Positions 1 through 9,209 of a stretch of DNA of 64,000 nucleotides are shown piece after piece. Location of the stretch: the NCBI GenBank assembly GCA_024128875.1, contig JAMYFF010000008.1, positions 182,599-246,598 of the forward strand. The letters run 5' to 3'. Made by a program: the position numbers and the translations under genes. This stretch comes from Salinilacustrithrix flava (GTDB lineage: Bacteria > Actinomycetota > Acidimicrobiia > Acidimicrobiales > Salinilacustritrichaceae). The notes under the pieces were generated by a model. That model saw nothing but the letters and a program-made list of their open reading frames with translations, was not told the origin of the DNA and ran no database searches. Position 1 is the first letter of the stretch. Each line of letters opens with the position of its first letter.

Positions 1-865
1 CGGTGAGGAGGAGGTCGGAGATGTCCTCGCCGCGGATCAGCCCGATGAGGAAGACCAGCCCGACGATGACGCCGGCCAGCTTCGCAAGGCTGTGGGCCAG
101 CTGGTCGAGCTGGCGCTGCAGCGGCGTCTTCTCCGGAGCCGCTTCGCGGAGGAGCCCGGCGATTCGGCCGATCTCGGTGCCCATGCCGGTCGTGGTGACC
201 ACGAGCTCGCCCCGACCTCGGGTGACGGTGGTCTGCATGTGGACCATCGACGTGCGGTCGGCGACGGGCAGGTCGTCACCTGCCGCCGGCTCGGGCGTCT
301 TGGTGACCGGGAGGCTCTCGCCGGTGAGCGCGGCCTCCTCGACCTCCAGCTGCACCGCCTCGATGACGCGACCGTCTGCCGGGATGCGATCGCCCGCCTC
401 GACGGCGACGACGTCGCCCGGCACGAGCTCGGCCGCCGGGACCGTGCGCATGGTGCCCTCGCGGCGCACGCGCACCTCGAGCACCAGCATGCGGCGGAGC
501 GCATCCAGCGAGGCCTCGGCCCGGTTCTCCTGGACGAACCCGATGACGGCGTTCAGCAGCACGACGACGAGCACCACGATGGGTGTCTTCAGCTCGCCGG
601 ACACCACGAAGCTGACGACCGCAGCCGCCAGCAGGATCAGGATCAGCAGGTCCTTGAACTGGCGGGCGAATCGCTTCCACGACGGGTCGCGCGGCGCCTC
701 GTCGAGCTCGTTGGTGCCGTGCTCCTCACGCCGGCGGACGACCTCGTCGGAGGACAGGCCCGTGCGGGGATCCACCGCGAAGGCCTCGAGCACCTCGTCG
801 ACGGTGCGATCGTGGAACGTCGCTGCGACCTCGCGGGTCGTGGCGGTTGCTGGCGTGGTGGACAA
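1..865 (-). CDS. Cation-transporting P-type ATPase, N-terminal part (runs off window)
   Basis: Reading leftwards, about 288 residues are visible: a cation-ATPase N-terminal domain, two hydrophobic helices (LLILILLAAAVVSF; IVVLVVVLLNAVIGF) followed by QENRAEASL, the actuator domain with LVPGDVV and GDRIPADGR, and the TGES loop near residue 180 used in dephosphorylation. A further helix begins before the sequence leaves the window, so the DKTG phosphorylation site is not seen. The layout is that of type II (Ca2+/Na+/K+-type) P-ATPases; ion specificity cannot be told. The TTG start at 865 is chosen because GAGGTG lies eight bases upstream; an in-frame GTG at 919 is the alternative. Confidence 0.85.
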   Translation of the reverse strand, partial: MSTTPATATTREVAATFHDRTVDEVLEAFAVDPRTGLSSDEVVRRREEHGTNELDEAPRDPSWKRFARQFKDLLILILLAAAVVSFVVSGELKTPIVVLVVVLLNAVIGFVQENRAEASLDALRRMLVLEVRVRREGTMRTVPAAELVPGDVVAVEAGDRIPADGRVIEAVQLEVEEAALTGESLPVTKTPEPAAGDDLPVADRTSMVHMQTTVTRGRGELVVTTTGMGTEIGRIAGLLREAAPEKTPLQRQLDQLAHSLAKLAGVIVGLVFLIGLIRGEDISDLLLT

Positions 866-1019
866 CGGGATTGCACCTCGGAATTCGACGACGGGCCGTG
901 CTCCGAAGGTCTCTCCCACCCACGACGTGGGCCGATGTCCCGGGCCGGAGCCGTAGTGACGAGACAGCGATGGTGCACCGCACCGGGGGGATACTCCCCT
1001 TCGACGGGGGAGCCTACCG

Positions 1020-1493
1020 CTACCCGGGCCCGATCTCCCCTCGATCGCGTTCCGCGAACTGGCGGAACGCCCGGTCCACGACCCGGTCGTGCAGGCGCCG
1101 CGAGACGCCGGGGACCACGCGGTTGACCCCCCGGAGGAGCCGGTGCCGGGGAGCGAGATCCGAGCGCAGCCGGATCTCGGCACCGTCGGGGCCCGGCGCC
1201 AGCGTGACCGTTGCGGTGCCCTCGATGTCACCGGCCAGCGTCGCATCCACCTGCCGCGGCGGCTCGACGCGGTCGATGTGGAGCGTGAACTGCAGGGACC
1301 ACGGCATCGGCACCCGGATGCGGGCCGCCCAGCACTCGCCGGCTGCAAGCCGGCGACCGTCGAACCGCCGGAGCCAGGGCCACCACCGCTGGTACTCGTC
1401 CACGCCGGCGAGCGCGCCCCACGCCTGCTCGAGCGGCTCATCGAGCAGATAGGTGCGGTCCGTGCGCAGCCGGCCGCCGTCGTGGTGGCTCAC
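1020..1493 (-). CDS. SRPBCC (START/Bet v1-like) family protein
   Basis: 157 residues, GTG start five bases after the MgtE stop, so co-transcribed with it. The sequence has the polyketide-cyclase/dehydrase fold pattern: an N-terminal strand with TYLLDEPLEQAWGALAGVDEYQRWWPW, central strands around GECWAARIRVP, and a long C-terminal helix (RRLHDRVVDRAFRQFAER). This fold binds hydrophobic ligands; no catalytic role can be assigned from sequence. No signal peptide or membrane segment is visible. Confidence 0.75.
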   Translation of the reverse strand: MSHHDGGRLRTDRTYLLDEPLEQAWGALAGVDEYQRWWPWLRRFDGRRLAAGECWAARIRVPMPWSLQFTLHIDRVEPPRQVDATLAGDIEGTATVTLAPGPDGAEIRLRSDLAPRHRLLRGVNRVVPGVSRRLHDRVVDRAFRQFAERDRGEIGPG

Positions 1494-1498
1494 GGTGG

Positions 1499-2773
1499 TC
1501 AGAGCCCGAAGACCATGCGGGCGTAGGCGAAGTACACCAGCAGCCCGGTCGCATCGACGAGGGTGGTGATGAACGGTGCGCTCACCACTGCCGGGTCCCC
1601 GCCGACGCGACCCACGACCAACGGCAGCACCGATCCCGCGGACGTACCGATCACGCACACGGTCACCAGCGTGAGGCACACGACCGCTGCGAGCTTGGGC
1701 TCGTAGGCGAGGGCGATCGGGAGGGCGGCGAGCACCGCCAGGAGCCCGCCGAGCATCACCCCGACGCTGGCCTCGCGCCACACCACCCTGGGCAGGTCGC
1801 GGATGCGGAGGTCGTCGACGGCCATCGCCCGCACGACGGTCGTCGCCGCCTGCGCCCCGATGTTGCCGCCCGTGCCGAGGAGCAGGGGGATGAAGAGCGC
1901 GAGCGCCACGACCTCCTCGAGCTCCCCTTCGAAGTGATCGAGGACCTGCACGGTGAGGACACCGGCGGATGCAGCCACCACGAGCCACACCGCTCGGCTC
2001 CGGACCAGCCGCAGGAGCGAAGCGGTGAGATAGGGACGGCGGAGCGGGTCGACACCAGAGGTCTTGGCGGCGTCCTCGGCCTCCTCGAGCCCCAGGACCT
2101 CCATGGCGTCGTCGATGGTGACCACACCCAGCAAGGCGCCCTCGGCGTCCAGCACCGGTACGGCCAGCGCCTCGGTGCTGAGCACCCGCCTCGCTGCGAC
2201 CTCCTGGTCGTCGTCGGGCGACAGGGCATCGGCGCGGACGTCTTGGCTGTGGGCACCGACGTGGTCGTCGTCCTCGGCGCTGAGCAGGTCTCGCAGCTCG
2301 ACCATCCCCACGAACATCCCCGCGTCGGTCACGGGCAACCGGTAGACGGTGTCCACCTCGGGCTCGCACCGGCGGACGCGGTCGAGGGCGGCTGCGACGC
2401 GGTCGGAGGCGGAGAGCTCCAGCATGCGCTGCGTCATCATGCGCCCCACGCTCTCCGGCGGGTACTGCAGGAGCCGCCGGGTCTCGGCCGCCTCCGCCGC
2501 CGGGAGCTCGTCGACCCATGACTCGGCCGTCGCCGAGTCGGTGAGCATGCGCGCTCGCTCGTCCGGCGGCATCAGCGCCAGCAGCTGCGGCCGCCGCTGC
2601 GATCCGACCCGGTCGAGCAGGAGCGCCTGGTGACCGGATTCGAGCCGGCGCAGCGCCTCCGCCGCATCCGTCGGCGGTGCCGCCCGCAGGAGCTCTGCCC
2701 CGTCGTCGAGGTTGCGCTGGACCAGCTGGGCGTGGAGCTGCTCGGTGGCAGTCGAGGATCGCATGGCCGTCAT
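1499..2773 (-). CDS. mgtE: MgtE-family magnesium transporter
   Basis: 424 residues. Domains in order: MgtE N domain (about 1-115, helical, with the LQYPPESVGRMMT stretch typical of the linker to the CBS part), a CBS pair (about 125-245, VPVLDAEGALLGVVTIDDAMEVL), then five membrane helices of the MgtE channel domain with the conserved GTGGNIGAQAATTVVRA segment. Family members are Mg2+ channels gated by Mg2+ binding to the N and CBS domains. Length matches the family (about 450). Two in-frame ATGs (2773 and 2764) are possible starts. It is followed directly by the SRPBCC gene. Confidence 0.93.
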   Translation of the reverse strand: MTAMRSSTATEQLHAQLVQRNLDDGAELLRAAPPTDAAEALRRLESGHQALLLDRVGSQRRPQLLALMPPDERARMLTDSATAESWVDELPAAEAAETRRLLQYPPESVGRMMTQRMLELSASDRVAAALDRVRRCEPEVDTVYRLPVTDAGMFVGMVELRDLLSAEDDDHVGAHSQDVRADALSPDDDQEVAARRVLSTEALAVPVLDAEGALLGVVTIDDAMEVLGLEEAEDAAKTSGVDPLRRPYLTASLLRLVRSRAVWLVVAASAGVLTVQVLDHFEGELEEVVALALFIPLLLGTGGNIGAQAATTVVRAMAVDDLRIRDLPRVVWREASVGVMLGGLLAVLAALPIALAYEPKLAAVVCLTLVTVCVIGTSAGSVLPLVVGRVGGDPAVVSAPFITTLVDATGLLVYFAYARMVFGL

Positions 2774-2820
2774 GATCCGAGGTCGTACCCCACCGGTGCG
2801 GTCCCGATGACGGAACCGCC

Positions 2821-3255
2821 TCAGCCGTCGAGCTTGCGGCGGTAGACGTTGGTGTCCCGGACCTCGAAGCCCTCGCGCTGGTAGAGGCGGTTGGCGGCCT
2901 CGCGGGTGGGCCGGGACGTCAGGTCGACCGTGGTGCACCCGAGCTCCTCGGCTCGATCGACCATCGCCTGGGTGAGCGCACCGCCGACGCCGAGGCCACG
3001 GGCCGCGTCGTCGACCACCACGTCCTCGATCCAGGCCCGCCGACCCGTGGGGATGCGGAACGTGACGAGGGTGGCGGTGCCGAGGATCGTGCCGTCGTCG
3101 TCCGTGGCGAGGAACAGGTCCGTGGCGGGCGACGTGACGATGTCCACGAGCTCGTCCGCGCTCGGCGGCGGGCTGGAGCTGGAGAGCTGGGGGATGAGCC
3201 GCTCGAACGCCGCGAGCAGCTCGTCGGTGACCTCGGCGACGATCTCGATGAACAC
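2821..3255 (-). CDS. GNAT family N-acetyltransferase
   Basis: 144 residues. The acetyl-CoA binding motif A is clear (VVVDDAARGLGVGGALTQAM, R/Q-x-x-G-x-G/A type) after the strand-forming GRRAWIEDVVV, and a C-terminal LYQREGFEVRDTNVYRRKL matches motif B. Substrate unknown. GTG at 3255 (FIEIVAEVTDE) is chosen; upstream codons are low-complexity and overlap the end of the kinase gene at 3266, ten bases away, suggesting co-transcription with the sensor kinases upstream. Confidence 0.8.
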   Translation of the reverse strand: MFIEIVAEVTDELLAAFERLIPQLSSSSPPPSADELVDIVTSPATDLFLATDDDGTILGTATLVTFRIPTGRRAWIEDVVVDDAARGLGVGGALTQAMVDRAEELGCTTVDLTSRPTREAANRLYQREGFEVRDTNVYRRKLDG

Positions 3256-3265
3256 AGCGGCGAAA

Positions 3266-4930
3266 CTAGCGGGGGACCCCGGCGGCGGCGACGGGCAGGG
3301 TGAAGGCGAACGTCGCCCCTCCCTCCTCACCGGTCTCCACGCGGATGTCGCCGTCGTGGGCCTCGAGGATCTGGCGACTGATGTACAGGCCGAGGCCGGT
3401 GCCGCTGACGCTGGTGTCCCGGCCCCGAACGAACTTGTCGAAGACGCGGCCCTGGAGGTCGCTGGACAGGCCGGGGCCCTGGTCGGTGACGGCCACCGTG
3501 GCCCGGTCGCCGTCGCGCCGGAGCCGGACCACCACCGTGCCGTTGGTTGGGGACACCTTGGCGGCGTTGTCGAGCAGGTTGGTGAGCACCTGCTGGATGC
3601 GGTCGACGTCGACCACCACCGGCACGTGCGGGGACTCCAGCTCGGCCTCGATGGTGAGGCGCGGGTACAGCGCGGAGGCGGCCTCGATGGCCACGGTGAC
3701 CTCCTCGGCCAGGTCGGCCTCGCCCATGGCGTAGGACATCCGACCCGACTCGACGGCCTGGGAGTCCAGCACGTCGCGGGTGAGCCCCTGCAGGCGCCGG
3801 GCGTTGCTGGCCGAGCGCCGCAGGGCGTTGAACCGCTCGGTGTCGGTCATGGCGTCCCAGTGGTCCATGGTGGTCTGGAGGAAGCCGAGCACGCCGGCCA
3901 CCGGCGTCCGCAGCTCGTGGGACACGATGCTGATGAACTCCTCCTGGGTCTCGCTCAGGCGCTGCAGGCGCTCCTGCTCCTCCCGGGCGGCCTGCAGCCG
4001 GCGGGCCAGGGCGAGGAACGTGAGCACGCCGACCACGAGGAAGACGGCGACGATCACCAGCCCGACCTGCTGGAGCGGTCCGGCGAGGCCCTCGTCGAAC
4101 TCGTCGCTGTCCTGGGTGAACGCGATCCGCCACCCGGCTGCGGGGACGTCGGCGATGGCCTGCACCTCGCCCTCGCGCCGGTGGACGCCCGCCTCCAGGG
4201 TGAGCAGCTCCTCGTCGGGGATCCGCTGGGCCACCAGCGACGGGTTGCTCGCGGCGATGACCGCACCGGTCTGGTCGAAGACCACCAGCTCGCCGGTGTC
4301 GCCCCGGCCGAACTCCTGGATCTCGCGGTTGAACGAGCTGGTCACCGAGACCTCGGACTCGAACACGAAGGTGCCCCGGAGCTCGCCGGTCGCCGGATCC
4401 CGGATGGCGAGCATGAACGCCGTGTTGGGCAGGTCGGACGTGGCGCCCGGGCCCATCGGCAGCGAACCACCCGGGAGCACGGGCTCCTCCTCCCGTCGCA
4501 GGGCGGGGAGGAGCTGCTCGACGCCCGGACGTTGCAGCGGTTCCCCCAGCGCGTCGTCGTCCACGCGGAAGCCCTGGGTCACCACGCCGGCGTCGTCGGT
4601 GAGGAAGAAGCCCGTGCGGAACTCCTCGGCGCGCTCCACGAGCCGCACGAGGTCCCCCAGCGCCTCCCGGTCGGCCTCGCTGCCGACCGCGAACTCGAAC
4701 TGGAAGTCGTCGGTGAGGTCGGTGAGCAGCGATGCGAACGTCGTCAGCTGGCTCTCGACCCGGGTGCTCTGGCTGCGGGCGTTCGCCTCGACCTCCGAGA
4801 GCACCGCCTCCTCGAGCGCCTCGCGACCGTTGTCGACCGCAGTCGTCAGCAGCACCAGGACGAGCACGCCGACGGCGGCCAGCACCAGGAACGCAGCTGC
4901 GGGCAGCAGCCGCTCACGTCGTCGCAGCAT
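3266..4930 (-). CDS. Membrane sensor histidine kinase (second of a pair)
   Basis: 554 residues. A first membrane helix at about 9-30, a large extracytoplasmic sensor region (about 31-285, Cache/CHASE-like layout, including FDQTGAVIAASNPS), a second helix at about 285-305, then HisKA with the phospho-accepting His338 in IVSHELRTPVAG, and a HATPase_c domain with N box (NLLDNAAKVSP), G1 (DQGPGLS) and G2 (GTGLGLYI). ATG start overlaps the end of the upstream kinase gene by 17 bases, so the two kinases are translated from one message. No response regulator with an output domain lies next to them; two receiver-only proteins do (7043 and 7431). Confidence 0.9.
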   Translation of the reverse strand: MLRRRERLLPAAAFLVLAAVGVLVLVLLTTAVDNGREALEEAVLSEVEANARSQSTRVESQLTTFASLLTDLTDDFQFEFAVGSEADREALGDLVRLVERAEEFRTGFFLTDDAGVVTQGFRVDDDALGEPLQRPGVEQLLPALRREEEPVLPGGSLPMGPGATSDLPNTAFMLAIRDPATGELRGTFVFESEVSVTSSFNREIQEFGRGDTGELVVFDQTGAVIAASNPSLVAQRIPDEELLTLEAGVHRREGEVQAIADVPAAGWRIAFTQDSDEFDEGLAGPLQQVGLVIVAVFLVVGVLTFLALARRLQAAREEQERLQRLSETQEEFISIVSHELRTPVAGVLGFLQTTMDHWDAMTDTERFNALRRSASNARRLQGLTRDVLDSQAVESGRMSYAMGEADLAEEVTVAIEAASALYPRLTIEAELESPHVPVVVDVDRIQQVLTNLLDNAAKVSPTNGTVVVRLRRDGDRATVAVTDQGPGLSSDLQGRVFDKFVRGRDTSVSGTGLGLYISRQILEAHDGDIRVETGEEGGATFAFTLPVAAAGVPR

Positions 4931-6914
4931 CTCGCTCCTCGACTCTCGAGCGGTCGAGCACGTCGAGCTCGACCACGAACCGGGCCCCGCCCAGGGGGCT
5001 GTCCTCCACGCGCACCGAACCGCCCATCTGGGCGACGAAGTCCTGGACCACCGACAGCCCGATGCCGACGCCTCGCGTCCGCACGACGGCGTCACCGGCG
5101 CCTCGGAAGAAGCGCACGAAGATCTTCTCCCGCTCGTCGGCCGGCACCCCGGGCCCCGAGTCGTCGACCAGCAGGAACGCCCGGCCATCTCGCGCGTGGA
5201 CGCCCACGGACACCTCGGCATCCGAAGGCGAGAACTTCACGGCGTTGGAGACCAGGTTGGTGACGATGCGCTCCAGCGCGCTCACGTCGCCGAGCACCTC
5301 GATGCCGGGATCGATGGCTCGAGCCACGTGGTGGGAGCCCCAGACGCCGTCCAGGCGGTCGAGCACGGCGTCGACGGCGTCGGACAGCACGACCGGTGCG
5401 AGCGCGAGCTGCAGGTCGCCGCGCTCCAGCCGGGCGAAGTCCAGCAGGTCCTGGACGAGGGCGTTGAGGGCGTCGGCGTTGGTGGCGATCCGGCTGGCGA
5501 AGGCCCGCCGGTCGTCCTCGGACAGTGCGTCCCATCGGGTCGCCAGGAGCGTGGCGAGGCCGGAGATGGCGGTGGCGGGGGTGCGCAGCTCGTGCGATGC
5601 CACGCCGAGGAAGGTCGTCTTCAGCTCGTCCAGCGACTCGAGCCGGTTGACCGCCTCCTGCTGCTGCTCGATGCTGCGGCCGGCGACGACGGTCGAGGTG
5701 ATCATCTCCCCTGCCACCTCGAGCAGCTCGATGGCGCTCGCATCCAGCTCCCTGCCCGCCACGGCCCGCAGGACGGCGATCGACCGCTCCGCCCGGTGCA
5801 GGTCGAGCGCCACCGTGGCCCCGGGCGGGACCCGTTCCGGTCGCCGGCTCGCCGGACGGGAGGTCGGGTCGGGACGGGTGCCGTGGGTGAAGATGGCGCG
5901 CTCCGGGCCGCGAGCGGTGGCGACGGCCAGGGACAGGCCCTCCAGCGCGAGCTCGTCGCTGAGCTGCACGGCCATCGCCGGCAAGATCTCGTCGAGGTCC
6001 TGGCTGTGCTGGACGATGCCCGTGAGCGTCCGGATGGCCGCCGCCCGCCGCTCGGCCCGGTGCATCGATGCGGCGTCGGCGCGGCGCTCTCGCCGCCGCT
6101 GCCGGTCGGCGAGACCGAGGAGGAGCGCACCCCCGAAGCCGAAGCCTGCGACGGCGGTGGCGGCGGGCCGCCACAGGCCTGCCGTCCCGACGTCGGTGGA
6201 GACGGTCCACCGGCGCTCCAGCGCGTCGACATCCGCTGCGGCTCGCTCCGCACCGTCGTCGGCGCGCTGGCCCGGGACCAGGTCGACATCCGCATCGGTC
6301 AGCTGCCAGGTGGATCCGCCGTCGAGCAGCTCAGCGGCATCGACGACGGCGACCACGTGACCGACCAGCTCGGACCGGCGGACCTGGACGCGCCGTTCGG
6401 ACGGCACGAGGGAGAGCTCCCCGCCGACCAGGTAGATCGGCCCAGCGACGATCGGCGGGGCACCCGGCCCGGGCGCGCTCAGCACCGCAGTGCCGCGATC
6501 GCGGGACTGGGCCAGCGCGGTCTGGACCATCGGATCGCCGAGATCCATCTCGACGGCATCGTGGCGGGTGGCGCCGGCGGGGAGGCAGAGCAGCGAGGCG
6601 CCGACGGGCGCCGGACCGATCGGCGTGATCGCGGCCAAGGCCGGACCGGAGTCGTCGGGCTCGGTCCGGGGGTCGCACAGCGAGGGGTCGAGGTGCTCGA
6701 CGCTGGCCTCGATGCTCCCGAGCGCGACCGCGACCCGGCCGGCCTGGCGCTCCGCGGCCGTGCGCGCCTCCGCTGCGAGGAGCTCGTTGCGGCGCTCGGC
6801 GAGCGCCGCCACCGCCACCAGGACGCACGCAGCGATCAGGACGAGGCCGAGCGCGGCGAGCAGCGGCACGCTGGAACCGTCGGCTGCGGTCGGTCTTGCA
6901 CCACCAGCGGCCAC
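4914..6914 (-). CDS. Membrane sensor histidine kinase (first of a pair)
   Basis: 666 residues. Helix at about 13-33, extracytoplasmic sensor (about 34-255) with Cys-containing LCDPRTEPDD and SLLCLPAG segments, second helix (GLWRPAATAVAGFGFGGALLLGL), a GAF-like region, HisKA with His441 (GVASHELRTPATA), and HATPase_c with NLVSNAVKFSP, DDSGPGVP and GVGIGLSV. The GTG start at 6914 is supported by a strong GGGAGG six bases upstream. It is transcribed divergently from the receiver gene at 7043 and overlaps the downstream kinase, so this is a two-kinase operon. Confidence 0.9.
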   Translation of the reverse strand: MAAGGARPTAADGSSVPLLAALGLVLIAACVLVAVAALAERRNELLAAEARTAAERQAGRVAVALGSIEASVEHLDPSLCDPRTEPDDSGPALAAITPIGPAPVGASLLCLPAGATRHDAVEMDLGDPMVQTALAQSRDRGTAVLSAPGPGAPPIVAGPIYLVGGELSLVPSERRVQVRRSELVGHVVAVVDAAELLDGGSTWQLTDADVDLVPGQRADDGAERAAADVDALERRWTVSTDVGTAGLWRPAATAVAGFGFGGALLLGLADRQRRRERRADAASMHRAERRAAAIRTLTGIVQHSQDLDEILPAMAVQLSDELALEGLSLAVATARGPERAIFTHGTRPDPTSRPASRRPERVPPGATVALDLHRAERSIAVLRAVAGRELDASAIELLEVAGEMITSTVVAGRSIEQQQEAVNRLESLDELKTTFLGVASHELRTPATAISGLATLLATRWDALSEDDRRAFASRIATNADALNALVQDLLDFARLERGDLQLALAPVVLSDAVDAVLDRLDGVWGSHHVARAIDPGIEVLGDVSALERIVTNLVSNAVKFSPSDAEVSVGVHARDGRAFLLVDDSGPGVPADEREKIFVRFFRGAGDAVVRTRGVGIGLSVVQDFVAQMGGSVRVEDSPLGGARFVVELDVLDRSRVEERDAATT

Positions 6915-7042
6915 CCGTCCTCCCGTCCCCTTCCGATGCCACGGGGGGCGGGATCTCGCCCGTGACCGTCCCCGCTCACCAGCGTGCCACGTATGGTGTC
7001 GCTCAGCGGGCCAGAAGCGCTCTCCGATCTGGGATGGAACCG

Positions 7043-7420
7043 ATGATGACCCTGCAGGACACGGTCCGGGTACTGATCGCCGACGACAACTTCGACATGC
7101 GCCTGCTGGTCCGCGCCACGCTCGGCGGCGACGCCCGCCTCGACGTGGTCGCCGAAGCCGAGGACGGCACGATGGCGGTCGACGCATTCCGCAGCGCACG
7201 CCCTGACGTGAGCGTCCTGGACTACCGGATGCCGGGCCTGGACGGCCTCGAGGCCGCCACCCAGATCCTGGCCGAGGACCCGGACACCAAGGTCCTGCTG
7301 TTCTCGGCGTACCTGACCCCGGAGATCACCGAGGCAGCCGGCGCCCTCGGCCTGCGCTGCCTGCGCAAGGACCTGTTCATGGAGCTGCCCACCGCGGTGG
7401 TGGAGCTGGCTCGACGCTGA
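7043..7420 (+). CDS. Stand-alone receiver (REC) protein
   Basis: 125 residues, a single response-regulator receiver domain with the acidic pair (IADDN), phospho-acceptor Asp60 in VSVLDYRMPG, the conserved Ser of LLFSAY and Lys of LRKDLF. There is no output domain; such proteins work in phosphorelays or by protein contact. It is divergent from the kinase pair and convergent with a second receiver. ATGs at 7034 and 7046 are also in frame. Confidence 0.85.
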   Translation: MMTLQDTVRVLIADDNFDMRLLVRATLGGDARLDVVAEAEDGTMAVDAFRSARPDVSVLDYRMPGLDGLEAATQILAEDPDTKVLLFSAYLTPEITEAAGALGLRCLRKDLFMELPTAVVELARR

Positions 7421-7430
7421 AGCGGCGCCG

Positions 7431-7784
7431 TCAGGAGGCCTGCACGGCCCGCCGCAGCGTCCGCAGGTTGCCCTTGGGCACGAACCGCACCCCGAGCGCC
7501 TCGGATCGGGCGAGGAGGTCGTCGGACTGGTAGTTGCTGTAGAGCACGACGGCCGTCTCCGGGTGCGAGGCCCGCACCTCCGCGGCCACGTCGATGCCGT
7601 TCGGACCCGGGGGCATTCGGTGGTCGACCACCAGCACGTCAGGGGCCAGCTCGGCGACGAGGCGGAGCGCGCTCGTGCCCTCCAGGGCGGTGCCCACGAC
7701 CTCGATCCCCTCGAGGGAGAGGTCGAGCACCACCAGCTCGAGGGCGTCCGGGTCGTTGTCGACGACCACGATGCGGCGGGCCAC
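7431..7784 (-). CDS. Stand-alone receiver (REC) protein
   Basis: 117 residues, GTG start. Receiver domain only: VVDNDPD acidic pocket, phospho-acceptor Asp54 in VLVVDHRMPPG, VVLYSNYQ and the switch Lys in FVPKGNL. A TATGGT hexamer six bases before the GTG suggests a leaderless message with its own promoter. It converges on the receiver at 7043 with ten bases between the stops; the two are related in length but not close copies. Confidence 0.85.
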   Translation of the reverse strand: MARRIVVVDNDPDALELVVLDLSLEGIEVVGTALEGTSALRLVAELAPDVLVVDHRMPPGPNGIDVAAEVRASHPETAVVLYSNYQSDDLLARSEALGVRFVPKGNLRTLRRAVQAS

Positions 7785-7849
7785 GGCCGGACCATAGGGC
7801 GGCTCCGGTCCCCTCGGCGGGACCGGGACCGGCCAGTACCCTCGGGGCC

Positions 7850-8692
7850 GTGGAACTCCTCCGCTGGCACTTCCATCCCGAGCTGGAGCGACCCATCGTG
7901 GTGGTCGCCTTCGAGGGCTGGAACGACGCCGGCGACGCCGCCTCCTCGGCGGTTCGCTGGTTCGCCGACCGCTGGGATGCCACCCCGTTCGCCGACATCG
8001 ACCCCGAGGTGTTCTACGACTTCACCTCGACCCGCCCCGAGGTCCGCATCGAGGACGACGCGCGCGTCATCGACTGGCCGGCCAACGAGTTCAGCGCCAC
8101 CGCCCTCCCCGGATCCGAGCGGGACATCGTCTTGATGCACGGCGTCGAACCCCAGCTGCGCTGGCGGACCTTCGCCGATCTCGTGCTCGAGGTGGCCCAG
8201 GCGTTCGACGCCTCGATGGTGGTCACCCTGGGCGCGCTGCTCGCCGAGGTCCCCCACTCCCGTCCGGTCAACGTCGTGGGCACGGCCTACGACCAGGGCG
8301 TCGTCACCCGGCTCGGCCTCGCACCGTCGCAGTACCAGGGCCCCACCGGCATCGTGGGTGTCCTGCACGACCGGTGCCGCTCCGCCGACCTCGAGTCCGC
8401 CTCGCTCTGGGCCACCGTCCCCACCTACGTGCCCGGTGCCCCGTCGCCGAAGGCCACGCTCGCCTTGGTGGAGAAGACCGCCGAGCTGCTGGGCGAGCAG
8501 GTGATCACCACCGACCTGGAGATCGCGTCGGCGTCCTACGAGCGCCAGATCAACGAGCTCGTCGACGACGACGAGGAGACCCAGGCCTACGTCGCCGCCC
8601 TCGAGCAGCGCCACGACGAGGCGCTCAGCTCGACGGAGCCCGCCGAGCTCGTCGAAGAGGTCGAGCGGTTCCTGCGCGAGTTCGGTGGCTGA
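7850..8692 (+). CDS. PAC2 family protein
   Basis: 280 residues, cytoplasmic. The start VVVAFEGWNDAGDAASSA and the internal VVTLGALLAEVPHSRP and LWATVPTYV segments are diagnostic of the PAC2 (proteasome-assembly-chaperone-like) family common in actinobacteria, where the function is not well defined. GTG start seven bases after a TACCCT -10 hexamer, so probably leaderless. It overlaps the next gene by eight bases. Confidence 0.85.
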   Translation: MELLRWHFHPELERPIVVVAFEGWNDAGDAASSAVRWFADRWDATPFADIDPEVFYDFTSTRPEVRIEDDARVIDWPANEFSATALPGSERDIVLMHGVEPQLRWRTFADLVLEVAQAFDASMVVTLGALLAEVPHSRPVNVVGTAYDQGVVTRLGLAPSQYQGPTGIVGVLHDRCRSADLESASLWATVPTYVPGAPSPKATLALVEKTAELLGEQVITTDLEIASASYERQINELVDDDEETQAYVAALEQRHDEALSSTEPAELVEEVERFLREFGG

Positions 8693-9209
8693 GCCCATCG
8701 TCCGGCCGGCCACGGAGGCCGACCTCGACGGCATCACCCGGATCTACGACCAGTACATCGTGGACTCGGCGATCAGCTTCGACGTCGAACCGTGGTCTCG
8801 CGAGCGCCGCCTGGCCTGGTGGGAGGACCACCAGGGCCACGACCGCCTCGTCGTCCTGGTCGCCGAAGCCGACGGTGAGGTCGTCGGCGCCGCCTACTCC
8901 TCCTGGTACCGGCCGAAGGTCGCGTACGAGCGCTCGCTCGAGACCTCTGTCGTCCTCGACGGGGCGTGGACCGGCCGCGGCCTGGGCCTGCGCCTCTACG
9001 GCGCGCTGCTGGACGAGCTCGCCGCTGCGGGCGCCCACCGGGCCTACGCGGTGGTGACCCTGCCCAACGACGCGTCGGTCGCCCTGCACCACCGCCTCGG
9101 GTTCCGCGACGTCGGCGTCGAGGACGAGTGCGGCTGGAAGCTGGGCCGCTGGTGGTCGACGCTCACGCTCGAGAAGCGCCTCGACGACAGCGCGCCCGAT
9201 CGTCCGTGA
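8685..9209 (+). CDS. GNAT acetyltransferase, phosphinothricin acetyltransferase-like
   Basis: 174 residues. The sequence follows the PAT/Bar subgroup: VRPATEADLDGITRIYDQYI at the N-terminus, the loop SISFDVEP-like segment, TSVVLDGAWTGRGLGLRLYGALL as the acetyl-CoA motif, and NDASVALHHRLGFRDVGV near the end. Family members acetylate small amines such as phosphinothricin or methionine derivatives; the substrate here is not known. GTG start overlaps the PAC2 stop, indicating translational coupling. Confidence 0.85.
   Translation: MAEPIVRPATEADLDGITRIYDQYIVDSAISFDVEPWSRERRLAWWEDHQGHDRLVVLVAEADGEVVGAAYSSWYRPKVAYERSLETSVVLDGAWTGRGLGLRLYGALLDELAAAGAHRAYAVVTLPNDASVALHHRLGFRDVGVEDECGWKLGRWWSTLTLEKRLDDSAPDRP

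Noticed and set aside
3780..6965. Very long open frames antisense to the sensor kinases and elsewhere (for example antisense to glnD, liv genes and groL)
   Set aside because: At this GC content the opposite strand stays open by chance; their translations are low-complexity Arg/Ala/Pro/Gly mixtures, whereas the sense frames carry clear domains.
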